64,000 bases of DNA from Parvularcula sp039822105 (GTDB lineage Bacteria > Pseudomonadota > Alphaproteobacteria > Caulobacterales > Parvularculaceae). Each line of letters begins with the position of its first letter. Within the stretch, counting starts at the first letter, position 1. Location: positions 62,001 to 126,000 of the forward strand of contig JBCBMW010000007.1 of NCBI GenBank assembly GCA_039822105.1, given 5' to 3'. The notes under the pieces were generated by a model. The model did not search any database. It was given only the letters and a program-made list of their open reading frames with translations, and had not been told where the DNA came from. Made by a program: the position numbers and the translations under genes. Shown in pieces: positions 41,901-49,276 of the stretch.

Positions 41901-43015
41901 TGGGCGTCGCCCCCTTCGTCATCCAGATGCCTGATCCAGATGTTGCGGTAACGGTTTCGCCCACCGGGGTCGCCGTGGTCTTGGAGCATCAACGGAAGCT
42001 GCTCTGCGTGGGGAGCATAAGCTTCCACGGACGCGAACGCGGTCGGGCCAAAAAACTCTGCGTCCGCCTGCACAACCACGCCGTTGAGGATAACCGTTGC
42101 GCGGGCCGGCTCAGAGATGTCTCGTCCGCTGAAACGGGGTGCACGGAAAAGAACATCGAGGCACTGCCATGTACCTGGTGCTGCGCTGGCGTTTCGCAAA
42201 GGAGGTCGTTGGCCGTAGAAAGAGCCGTTCATGCCGTCGGGATAGGTTGGATTGTCATAGGAATCGAGGATCTGAACTTCATAAAGGCCCATCAAGAACA
42301 AGCCGCCATTCCCGCGTAACTGTCCGTGTCCATAGGGTGCCGACGGCGTCGCGAACTCCAAGTGGATGTGGGCATCACTGTGCGGTTCGCTGCTTGAGAT
42401 CCGGTTTGCGTTTGTGCCCGAAGCTATCAGGACGTCACCATCCTTGGTCCAGTTCTCGACACCGGGTCCGACAAACGTGACGGACGTGGCGTCAAGCGGT
42501 GTGGGCTGAGGTGTACAGACGTTCGAGTTGTCGCCGTGATCAACCGACTGCGGTTGAGGGCGGCGTACGTCATGAATCCGCCACGGACCTGACGGCGAAG
42601 CGGGTGCCGACAACACCGCCTCCAGCCAAAAACCGTCCATCACGCTCAGTGGAAAGCCAGGGGCCGACGAGAGAAACGTCGACGACAGAGGATCCGCCTC
42701 CAGTGCGCGCAAGATCGCGCGTGCCGCGTCAATTTGATCGGCGCGAGGTGTTAGCGCGCGGATGCGCTCTGAAAGGCCTGTCTGATCGGAAGACGGCTTG
42801 ACGGCAATGCCGCGGAGCGCAGCCGACCGGGCGAGCGTGTAGAGCTGACGGTCAGCAATCGGCGCGTCGATGGTGATCGTCTTTGTGTCTTCTGGAAGCT
42901 CGGCCACATAGGCGGCAATGTCGTCGGGCTCGACCGCGCTGCCGGGCAGGCTGGCGCTTTGCAACGCTGCGGTCGAGGTCGCGACCACCAAAAGCGGGAC
43001 GAGAGAGTTGATCAC
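41897..43015 (-). CDS. Exported DUF1080 protein (3-keto-disaccharide hydrolase/lyase-like)
   Basis: 372 residues from a GTG start. A signal peptide covers about residues 1-20. The C-terminal 200 residues are the DUF1080 jelly-roll (3-keto-disaccharide hydrolase domain): DAHIHLEFATPS, GNGGLFLMGLYEVQILDSYDN (family G-N-S/G-G-x-x-x-x-G-x-Y-E-V-Q-V-L-D-S), YGQRPP, GTWQCLDVLFRAPRF and ATVILNGVVV. Family members cleave 3-keto-glycosides. The N-terminal 150 residues are unlike DUF1080 and may be a scaffold or substrate module. It leads the eight-gene operon, with an operator-like palindrome just upstream at 43044. Confidence 0.87.
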   Translation of the reverse strand: MINSLVPLLVVATSTAALQSASLPGSAVEPDDIAAYVAELPEDTKTITIDAPIADRQLYTLARSAALRGIAVKPSSDQTGLSERIRALTPRADQIDAARAILRALEADPLSSTFLSSAPGFPLSVMDGFWLEAVLSAPASPSGPWRIHDVRRPQPQSVDHGDNSNVCTPQPTPLDATSVTFVGPGVENWTKDGDVLIASGTNANRISSSEPHSDAHIHLEFATPSAPYGHGQLRGNGGLFLMGLYEVQILDSYDNPTYPDGMNGSFYGQRPPLRNASAAPGTWQCLDVLFRAPRFSGRDISEPARATVILNGVVVQADAEFFGPTAFASVEAYAPHAEQLPLMLQDHGDPGGRNRYRNIWIRHLDDEGGDAQ

Positions 43016-43024
43016 CGGTGCTGG

Positions 43025-43057
43025 TTTCCATTGAAAAAATCGTTTTCCAATTGGAAA
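43025..43057. promoter_or_regulatory. Operator site 2 of the TTTTCC-N4-GGAAAA family, with a degenerate second copy
   Basis: TTTCC-AATT-GGAAA at 43044-43057 is a perfect palindrome. A weaker copy, TTTCC-ATT-GAAAA, lies at 43025-43037. The pair sits between the divergent DUF1080 operon (start 43015) and the DUF819 gene (start 43218), 10-40 bp before the former. Confidence 0.7.
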
Positions 43058-43110
43058 TATTGCTCTAGGTTTGACAGCTTGGCAACCGGAACTGTGCAGT
43101 CCGCGATCGA

Positions 43111-43221
43111 ATGGGGCGGTCGCGGTTCACTGAGAGCGCGGACATGAACAAAGCGCTGCACGCAGAAGGTCGGCACCTGTACAACGAGCATGTTGCAGCC
43201 GTGACGCTGGAGGGCAAATGA
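43111..43221 (+). CDS. Possible small protein (36 residues) coupled to the DUF819 gene
   Basis: The frame starts with ATG at 43111 (another ATG at 43144) and ends with a TGA that overlaps the DUF819 start as ATGA. The peptide ends in H-L-Y-N-E-H-V-A-A-V-T-L-E-G-K. It has no match that I recognise. The start-stop overlap is the local norm for real genes, which is the only support; it could also be chance. Confidence 0.35.
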   Translation: MGRSRFTESADMNKALHAEGRHLYNEHVAAVTLEGK

Positions 43222-44351
43222 CAGGCGGGGCGATGACCATTGCGCTCTTAAGCGCGCTCGTTGCAGCCTCGCTTTGGGTGCAGAAAGTTCCTACCTTGCG
43301 GTGGGCTTCACCGGCGATCGTCGTGCTGCTCGGTGCCGCCGTGCTCAGCAATCTAGGGGTGTTGCCGCGCTCGGCCGATACGCCTGTGTACGGTGTGATT
43401 TATGGGCCTGTCCTGTCCGTTTCCGTGTTCTTGCTCGTTTCGCAGGTGAGCCTCCGTGATCTCGCCAAGGCTGGGCCGCACGCGCTGATATTGTTCGTTG
43501 TTGGCGCTTTGGGTGTGAGCCTCGGGGCCATCACTGGCGCAAACATTCCGTTGATTTCGTCAGAGCTAGGAGAAGCTCAATCGAAGATCGCGGCCGTTTT
43601 CACAGGGACCTACATCGGCGGCGGCGTGAACTTTGCGACTCTGGCAAGCGTGGAGCGCCTGACGGATGATCCAACGCTGTTCGCGGCAGCGGTGGCTGTC
43701 GATAATCTGTTTACTGTTCTTTGGCTCGCGCTGACATTGGCCGTGGCGCCTGTTGTCACGCGCCGATTGGTCAGTTCGAATCGCCCGCCGGACGAGCAGG
43801 ATAGTGCCGTGAGCGCTGCGGGTACGTCGCTTATCAGCATGGAGATGCTGGCCCTGGTTTGTGCGGTGGGGGCCTTGGCCCTAGTTCTTGCCGAAGCGCT
43901 GCACGGATCGCTTGGCTTGGGGCATCCGCTTGTTTGGCTCACATTGATCGCGCTGGTGATTGCTCAAACACCGCTTCAACAGGCTAGCAAAGCGCTGGAG
44001 GGTTTCGCGCTCATCCTGCTGCTGATCTTTGTCGCGGCTTTGGGGGCAGAGATATCGATTGATGCCTTGGTTGGATCCGGTTCGGTGGCTGCTGCAGCTG
44101 CCGTTCTCGTTCTGATCATTCTGGTTGTTCATAGCGTTACTGTTCTGGCTGCGGCGAAGCTGCTGCGCATTGATGGCGGCATGACGCTCGTCATTTCGCA
44201 GGGTTTGATTGGGGGGCCGCCAACAGCGATCGCTGTCGCCGAAGCCATCGATCGTCCAGATTTGCGGGTTCCGGGGGTGGCAGTGAGCCTGCTTGGCTAC
44301 GCCGTTGGCACCTTCGTAGGGCTGTTCGTGGCCGGAGCATTATCGCGCTGA
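43218..44351 (+). CDS. DUF819 family integral membrane protein (YjcL-like)
   Basis: 377 residues with about ten to twelve hydrophobic helices. The DUF819 signature is clear: a FTGTYIGGGVNFATLAS segment following the fourth or fifth helix, AAVAVDNLFTVLW, and in the second half SQGLIGGPPTAIAVAEA, which repeats the pattern of the first. The two-fold repeat suggests a secondary transporter, but no substrate is established for the family. It is divergent from the keto-sugar operon across the shared operator, so it may move a compound of that pathway. An SDR gene follows by 10 bp. Confidence 0.87.
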   Translation: MTGGAMTIALLSALVAASLWVQKVPTLRWASPAIVVLLGAAVLSNLGVLPRSADTPVYGVIYGPVLSVSVFLLVSQVSLRDLAKAGPHALILFVVGALGVSLGAITGANIPLISSELGEAQSKIAAVFTGTYIGGGVNFATLASVERLTDDPTLFAAAVAVDNLFTVLWLALTLAVAPVVTRRLVSSNRPPDEQDSAVSAAGTSLISMEMLALVCAVGALALVLAEALHGSLGLGHPLVWLTLIALVIAQTPLQQASKALEGFALILLLIFVAALGAEISIDALVGSGSVAAAAAVLVLIILVVHSVTVLAAAKLLRIDGGMTLVISQGLIGGPPTAIAVAEAIDRPDLRVPGVAVSLLGYAVGTFVGLFVAGALSR

Positions 44352-44361
44352 AGGAGTTGGT

Positions 44362-45114
44362 ATGACACAAGAGCTCAGCAAACAGACGGCACTGATCACT
44401 GGCGGCGCGAGCGGTATCGGGTTTGAATGCGCAAAGCTTTTGGCCGCGGCGGGCGTTGATGTGGTGATCGCTGACCTCAACGCGGAGGCCGCGGAACGTG
44501 CCGCCCAAGCGCTTGGCGGGCGATATGTCGTAGGTGACGTCTCCGTTTCTGCCGACGCTGAACGGATGGCAGCCGAAGCTCAAAGCACAGACGGCCGACT
44601 TGATATCCTCGTCCACAGCGCAGGCGTGGGGGCGGAAAAGAAGCTGCTTGAGACGACGGACGATGAGTGGGATCGGCTCACGAAGATCGACCTCACAGGC
44701 TCATTCTACATGATGCGTGCGGCCGGTCGTTTGATGGCCGACCAGGGTTACGGACGGATCGTCGTGATGTCTTCAACAGCTGGGCTGCGTGGGGGCACGG
44801 GCCGTGCAGCCTACGGAGCAGCAAAAGGCGGTCTCAACACGCTGGTCAAGGTGATGGCTGTTGAGTTGGCGGAGGACGGGGTGACCGTCAACGCGTTGGC
44901 GCCCGGCGCTATTGAAACAGCCCTGGTCAAACGCATGCACTCTGATGATACGCGTAAAAACTATCGTGCTTCTATCCCAATGAACAGATATGGCCTTCCC
45001 GAAGAGGTGGCGGAGGCTGCGTTCTTTCTCGCCAGCCCGAACGCCAGCTATATCACAGGCGTTGTGCTGCCCGTCGACGGCGGGTTCATCGCGGCGGGGA
45101 TCATCAACCGCTAG
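44362..45114 (+). CDS. Short-chain dehydrogenase/reductase
   Basis: 250 residues. Classical SDR: cofactor loop TGGASGIG (residues 14-21), an aspartate at the end of strand 2 (VVIADLN) that favours NAD, HSAGVG at strand 4, the catalytic serine in VMSSTAGL and the YGAAKGG tyrosine/lysine. It ends with ITGVVLPVDGGF. It resembles sugar-alcohol and 3-oxoacyl dehydrogenases. It is the second gene of the DUF819 operon and converges with a Tat-signalled subunit-3-like gene. Confidence 0.91.
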   Translation: MTQELSKQTALITGGASGIGFECAKLLAAAGVDVVIADLNAEAAERAAQALGGRYVVGDVSVSADAERMAAEAQSTDGRLDILVHSAGVGAEKKLLETTDDEWDRLTKIDLTGSFYMMRAAGRLMADQGYGRIVVMSSTAGLRGGTGRAAYGAAKGGLNTLVKVMAVELAEDGVTVNALAPGAIETALVKRMHSDDTRKNYRASIPMNRYGLPEEVAEAAFFLASPNASYITGVVLPVDGGFIAAGIINR

Positions 45115-45122
45115 CTCTCTGT

Positions 45123-45794
45123 TTACAGAGCGTCTAACCTTTCCTCCAACAAGGCAATCGTCTCTGAAGGCGGTCCTTCGAAAACAGCACGCGGCTCATT
45201 TCCGACAAAACCTGCCAAAGCGGCGCCTTGATCCGTGGTGAAGTACAAGCCCGCGACCAACTGAACCACCGTGTCAACGCCAAAGCCTTCTTCAGACAAC
45301 GTAGTGAGCAGGTCGTCGCGGTCAGTAGCGTCCAGTGACGCAAAGTCTCTCTCACCGAGAGCATCAAGAAGGGGCAGGGCCACTTCGGCGTCGGCGACTT
45401 GGTTGGGATACGGAGCGCTCAGCCATTCATCCAGTTTGTTGTCGATCTTCAGCGCGCTTGCCTCAGGCGCGCCGCCGTCGGCCGGTAAGATCGTGTCCAC
45501 GAGCGGTTTAAGAAGAGAACGTTGGGTGGGCGTTAGTGTTGAGCGCCATGGCGCCGACTGCGGGTCAACCAATTGAGGGTCGCGGCCGTACCCAGATGGA
45601 AACACTGGCGCAGCAACTTCGCGCGCCTGAATGGGTGCACCGACCTCCGCGGCATGTGCGACCGAGCCGAAGCCAAGGTAGCCTTTCATGAGGCTTGATC
45701 CTGACAAGGCGACGGTTCCGCTCACCAAAGAGCGGGTGACAGCACGCCTGGTCGGCTTTGATGCCTGTTGTTGGCTTGTCGGGTCGTCGTTCAT
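45123..45794 (-). CDS. Gluconate 2-dehydrogenase subunit 3-like protein (Tat signal), second copy
   Basis: 223 residues. A twin-arginine signal lies near the N-terminus (T-R-R-A-V-T-R-S-L, then a hydrophobic stretch to A-H-A-A, about residue 49). The mature part has the Gluconate_2-dh3 hallmark SLLKPLVDTILPADGGAPEAS and a helical remainder. Unlike the copy at 39613 it has no GMC gene beside it; it is transcribed alone, divergently from the S9 peptidase, under the operator at 45803. Its GMC partner is presumably one of those at 37902 or 40173, or is outside the window. Confidence 0.82.
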   Translation of the reverse strand: MNDDPTSQQQASKPTRRAVTRSLVSGTVALSGSSLMKGYLGFGSVAHAAEVGAPIQAREVAAPVFPSGYGRDPQLVDPQSAPWRSTLTPTQRSLLKPLVDTILPADGGAPEASALKIDNKLDEWLSAPYPNQVADAEVALPLLDALGERDFASLDATDRDDLLTTLSEEGFGVDTVVQLVAGLYFTTDQGAALAGFVGNEPRAVFEGPPSETIALLEERLDAL

Positions 45795-45802
45795 GGCATA
45801 GC

Positions 45803-45818
45803 GTTTCCAAATGGAAAC
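45803..45818. promoter_or_regulatory. Operator site 3 of the TTTTCC-N4-GGAAAA family, over the S9 peptidase start
   Basis: GTTTCC-AAAT-GGAAAC, perfect 6-bp arms. It covers the ATG of the S9 peptidase (45811-45813) and ends 8 bp from the divergent subunit-3-like start (45794). Confidence 0.65.
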
Positions 45819-48147
45819 TCAGGCTGCCGCTAAACGCTCGTTCCGTCAAATCCTGACTTGTGCCGCGGTGGTTCTCTCCTTCGCGATGGTGGGTTGTTCA
45901 GACCCAGGAGACCCGCTTCCGCAGCAACCTCGGACCCTGGAGCCGTTCGAGGAGACGCTGGCCAACGTCTCGGAAACACTAGCCAAAGATGCCTCCCTCA
46001 TCGTCGGCGGCCGAGGTGATGTCGTCTTCGCGAACGGGCGGCTGCTCTATCGCCCAGAACCGAGCGCGAGCTTCACCTTGCGTGTATTTGAAAGATCGGC
46101 AGCCAACGTCATCACGGTTTCCGATGAGAAAACGCGTCAGCAACTTTCCGCGATTGTTGGTGAGGAACAGCTTTCCCCCGCCGCATGGACCGTCGAGGGT
46201 ATGACCGAGGGGGGTGATGCCGTCGTTTGGGCGCGAGGCGCTGTCCGCGTTTCTGTGCCCCTCAATGGCCCTGGGGCCCTACAGCTGCCTGAGGAACCCT
46301 GCGGTCCGCCGAAGCTGATTTCGGATCAGTTCCCGACAACGTTTGGTCCGCTCTATGAGCGGCGTGCACCGAGCACTTGCCGGTTTCTCACCACGAGCGG
46401 GGGCAACTTGTTCATCCGTTCTGATCTTTCTGAAGCAGCCCAGGTGCTCACCACAACGGGTACGGATCAGCTTCTTTGGGGCGGTTCAGAGGAGTCTGGT
46501 CCAGAGCTTAACGCGTTCTGGTCACCCGACGAGCAATGGGTCGCTGCGATCTTACTCGACGAAAGAACAGTGCCGCGAGAACCCGTAATGCACTACCTCA
46601 ACACACCGCCCACTGTTGATTTTGTGCCTTACCCGCGGTCTGGTGAGCCTCTTCAGAGGTTCAATGTTCACGCCCTTAAGGTGGACGGATCTGAGCGGAT
46701 TGCTTTTGACCTTCCGGACACGACGGATCACTACGTCAACATCTTGGGTTGGAACGCAACTGGCACAGCGTTTTTCGTGCAGGTGATTGATCGTGATCAC
46801 TCGTCGATCGATATTCTTGCTGCTGACTTGTCCGACCGAGCGTTCCGAAAGGTGATCCGCCTAGAAAGCGAGACCTATATTGATACGCTCTACACCGTGG
46901 GGCCGCCCGTTGCTTATCCCTATCCGGGGAGCGATGGGCCGTTTGGGGACGGACTGCTCTACCTTTCTGAGGAGACCGGCAAACGGCAGCTCTTCGTCAC
47001 CTCCGCCGATGGCCGGAGCCATGAGCAGCTGAGCGAAGGCCATGGAGTTATTCATCAAATCCTCTCGATTGACGAGAAGTTCGTCTTCGCCTTAGCAGCC
47101 GCAGATCCTGATCGTCCGTATGATCATCACCTGATCAAGATCGCGCTTGATGGGTCAGGAACGGAGCGTCTGAGCCCGGAGGTCGGGCATCATCGGGTTC
47201 GCTTGGCACCTGATGGAGAGAGCTTTGTGGCTGTTCGTTCGACTGTTACCGACGCACCTCTTGTCGAGTGGCGTGACGATCAGGGGGCCCTACTTCACCT
47301 CGTCGATGAGGTCGATCCGAGCCAGCTCGTCGCGGATGGATATGGCGGCCCCGAGGAGATCTGGCACAAGACGGCGAGCGGTGAACGCCAGCGCGGTGTC
47401 CTTTTGAAGCCTTTTCATTTTGACCCGGATCAATCCTATCCAGTGGTCGAGATCGTTTATGGCGGCATGCAGGTCGTCCACACGCCTCGGGACTTTTACG
47501 GTTTCGGTCAGCTGCGCCAGGGTTACAACGCGGATCCGGCGAAGCTGCTCCTCCGCAACGGCTTTGCTGTTTTCTACGTTGATGCTCCGGGTACACCGGA
47601 GCGTGGCCGCGCTTTTCAGGACGCAACCTACGGCACCTGGCCCCAGGGCGTGATGACGAACCATGCTGACTGGCTCCGCGCCGTTGCGGATGACCGTCCT
47701 TGGCTCGACCTCGATCGTGTTGGGATCTACGGCAACTCTTGGGGCGGCTATCTTGCGACCCGTGCTTTGATTGATGAACCGTCTCTTTACAAGGCGGCGG
47801 TGGCGATGGCGGCTCCGCAGGACTTTGTGGATCACCCGATGTACATTGAGCCCTTCATGGGCAGGCCAGCGGATAACCCGGACGGGTATGCGGAGGGATC
47901 CAACCTGCGATATGTCGAACATATCGACAGCCCGCTTTTGGTGATTTCCTACCCGCTCGACGTGAATGCGGGTTTCTCACCGTCGATGAAGCTTATCCGT
48001 TCAATGATGGATCACGGGAAAGAGGTGGAATTCTTCATGGTGCCCGGGATCAACCACCGTATCACATGCTGCGGCGATGAAGACGCCCACTATGTCTACA
48101 CGAAAATGACGCGGTTCTTGAGGGAAGAGCTTGCTTCACCAGACTAA
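45811..48147 (+). CDS. S9 family prolyl oligopeptidase-like lipoprotein
   Basis: 778 residues. The signal peptide ends at an AMVGC lipobox (Cys29), so the enzyme is probably anchored in the envelope. Residues 90-480 or so form the propeller domain of S9 peptidases. The C-terminal alpha/beta hydrolase domain has the nucleophile elbow GNSWGGY (Ser643), an aspartate at about 717 (YPLDVNAG) and His749 in GINHRI. Upstream are GGMQVVHTPRDFYGF and TPERGRAFQDATYG, as in S9 members acting on dipeptides or acyl-peptides. The ATG lies in a palindromic operator and no other start fits the signal peptide. Confidence 0.9.
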   Translation: METQAAAKRSFRQILTCAAVVLSFAMVGCSDPGDPLPQQPRTLEPFEETLANVSETLAKDASLIVGGRGDVVFANGRLLYRPEPSASFTLRVFERSAANVITVSDEKTRQQLSAIVGEEQLSPAAWTVEGMTEGGDAVVWARGAVRVSVPLNGPGALQLPEEPCGPPKLISDQFPTTFGPLYERRAPSTCRFLTTSGGNLFIRSDLSEAAQVLTTTGTDQLLWGGSEESGPELNAFWSPDEQWVAAILLDERTVPREPVMHYLNTPPTVDFVPYPRSGEPLQRFNVHALKVDGSERIAFDLPDTTDHYVNILGWNATGTAFFVQVIDRDHSSIDILAADLSDRAFRKVIRLESETYIDTLYTVGPPVAYPYPGSDGPFGDGLLYLSEETGKRQLFVTSADGRSHEQLSEGHGVIHQILSIDEKFVFALAAADPDRPYDHHLIKIALDGSGTERLSPEVGHHRVRLAPDGESFVAVRSTVTDAPLVEWRDDQGALLHLVDEVDPSQLVADGYGGPEEIWHKTASGERQRGVLLKPFHFDPDQSYPVVEIVYGGMQVVHTPRDFYGFGQLRQGYNADPAKLLLRNGFAVFYVDAPGTPERGRAFQDATYGTWPQGVMTNHADWLRAVADDRPWLDLDRVGIYGNSWGGYLATRALIDEPSLYKAAVAMAAPQDFVDHPMYIEPFMGRPADNPDGYAEGSNLRYVEHIDSPLLVISYPLDVNAGFSPSMKLIRSMMDHGKEVEFFMVPGINHRITCCGDEDAHYVYTKMTRFLREELASPD

Positions 48148-48150
48148 GAG

Positions 48151-49152
48151 TTACCGCCAACAGGTGGAGGCAATCCTCAACCAGTTGCCGCCAAGCGCGC
48201 TCGCGATGTCCTCTTGGCTCCACCCCCTCCGCGTCAGTTCGTCAGGGAGCTGATGGAGAAATTCAGGCTCGGTGCAAACGGTATCCTCTTCGTACCCACA
48301 ACCCGCTGGAAAGCTATCTGCCATACTTGCCTTCTCTTGGTTTAGTCCATCGAGATCAAAGACATAGTCGGTGCCGAGGGCGCAGTGCTGGGGCCCTACC
48401 AAATCGGCGATGTAGGTGAGGTGATCCGCAAACCCGGCCGCGTTGGTTCGACCCTTGCCGATGAACAGTTCCAGGCCGTTGATCCCAATCACCCCGCCTG
48501 TCTCCGCGCAACCTTTGATCAGCTCGTCGCTGATGTTTCGCGGATGGGGTTCTAAGCTGAATGGATTTGAATGCGAGAAGACGACAGGACCTTCGGCCGC
48601 GTCGAGTGCGTCCCAGCAGGTCTGTTCAGACGTGTGGCTGAGGCAGACCACCATCCCGCTCCTCTGCATACGAGCAATCAGTGAGCGCCCCTTCGCAGTC
48701 AAGCCGCGGTCCTGGTCGTGAATGCCTGATGCCGCCCAATTGTTGCGGTTGTAGGCAAGGAGCATCCAGCGCACACCGAGTTCATAGAACCTATCAAGCG
48801 CATCATCAGCCTCGGCCAACGGAGCGACCCCCTCGACGTCGAACGTGACGGCAAGCCGTCCGCTTTTGACGGCGTCGTCGATGTCAGCTGTCTTAGAGAC
48901 GATTTGAAATTGGTCTGGGCGATCGGACAACCACGAGCGCACCGCGAAGAGAACATCCAGGTGCTCTTTCAGCGCCATCTCGCCATAACCGACATTGAGA
49001 GAAACAACGCGTACCCCCGCCGCATGAAGTCGTTCGAGTTTGGGCAGCTGCGCGGGAAGCGCGTGCACATCCATCGGTGGGCAGACATGGTTGTCCCAGA
49101 TGAACAACGACGCTGCGTCTGTGCCCAAAGGCTTTGGTGTTGGTGGTCTCAC
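48151..49152 (-). CDS. M19 membrane dipeptidase (renal dipeptidase-like)
   Basis: 333 residues from the GTG at 49152, which has a GAGGCGAAGG ribosome site; an in-frame GTG at 49194 lacks one. M19 dipeptidases are zinc enzymes that cleave dipeptides including those with D-residues at the C-terminal side. The second metal ligands are present: VEGVAP (Glu), CLSHTSEQT and VVFSHSNPF (His), and GTDYVFD (Asp). The first ligand motif, usually HxD, reads D-N-H-V-C here, so aspartate is replaced by cysteine. No signal is visible. It is divergent from soxB across operator site 4. Confidence 0.87.
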   Translation of the reverse strand: MRPPTPKPLGTDAASLFIWDNHVCPPMDVHALPAQLPKLERLHAAGVRVVSLNVGYGEMALKEHLDVLFAVRSWLSDRPDQFQIVSKTADIDDAVKSGRLAVTFDVEGVAPLAEADDALDRFYELGVRWMLLAYNRNNWAASGIHDQDRGLTAKGRSLIARMQRSGMVVCLSHTSEQTCWDALDAAEGPVVFSHSNPFSLEPHPRNISDELIKGCAETGGVIGINGLELFIGKGRTNAAGFADHLTYIADLVGPQHCALGTDYVFDLDGLNQEKASMADSFPAGCGYEEDTVCTEPEFLHQLPDELTRRGWSQEDIASALGGNWLRIASTCWR

Positions 49153-49209
49153 GCTTTGTTGCCTTCGCCTCAAAAAAACACTTTCCCATCGCACGCCAAT
49201 GTATCAAAT

Positions 49210-49227
49210 ATTTTCCGATTGGAAAAT
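49210..49227. promoter_or_regulatory. Operator site 4 of the TTTTCC-N4-GGAAAA family, between the dipeptidase and soxB
   Basis: ATTTTCC-GATT-GGAAAAT, perfect 7-bp arms and almost identical to site 1. It lies 57 bp before the dipeptidase start and 49 bp before the soxB start, able to control both. Confidence 0.75.
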
Positions 49228-49276
49228 GTTGTGCGGCATCGGGCTGCCCTCAAGAGAGCTGTAAGGGACGACGGCA

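Noticed and set aside
45113..45130. CTCTG-TTTA-CAGAG hairpin as a terminator between convergent genes
   Set aside because: Only 5 bp of stem and no T-run; too weak to call.
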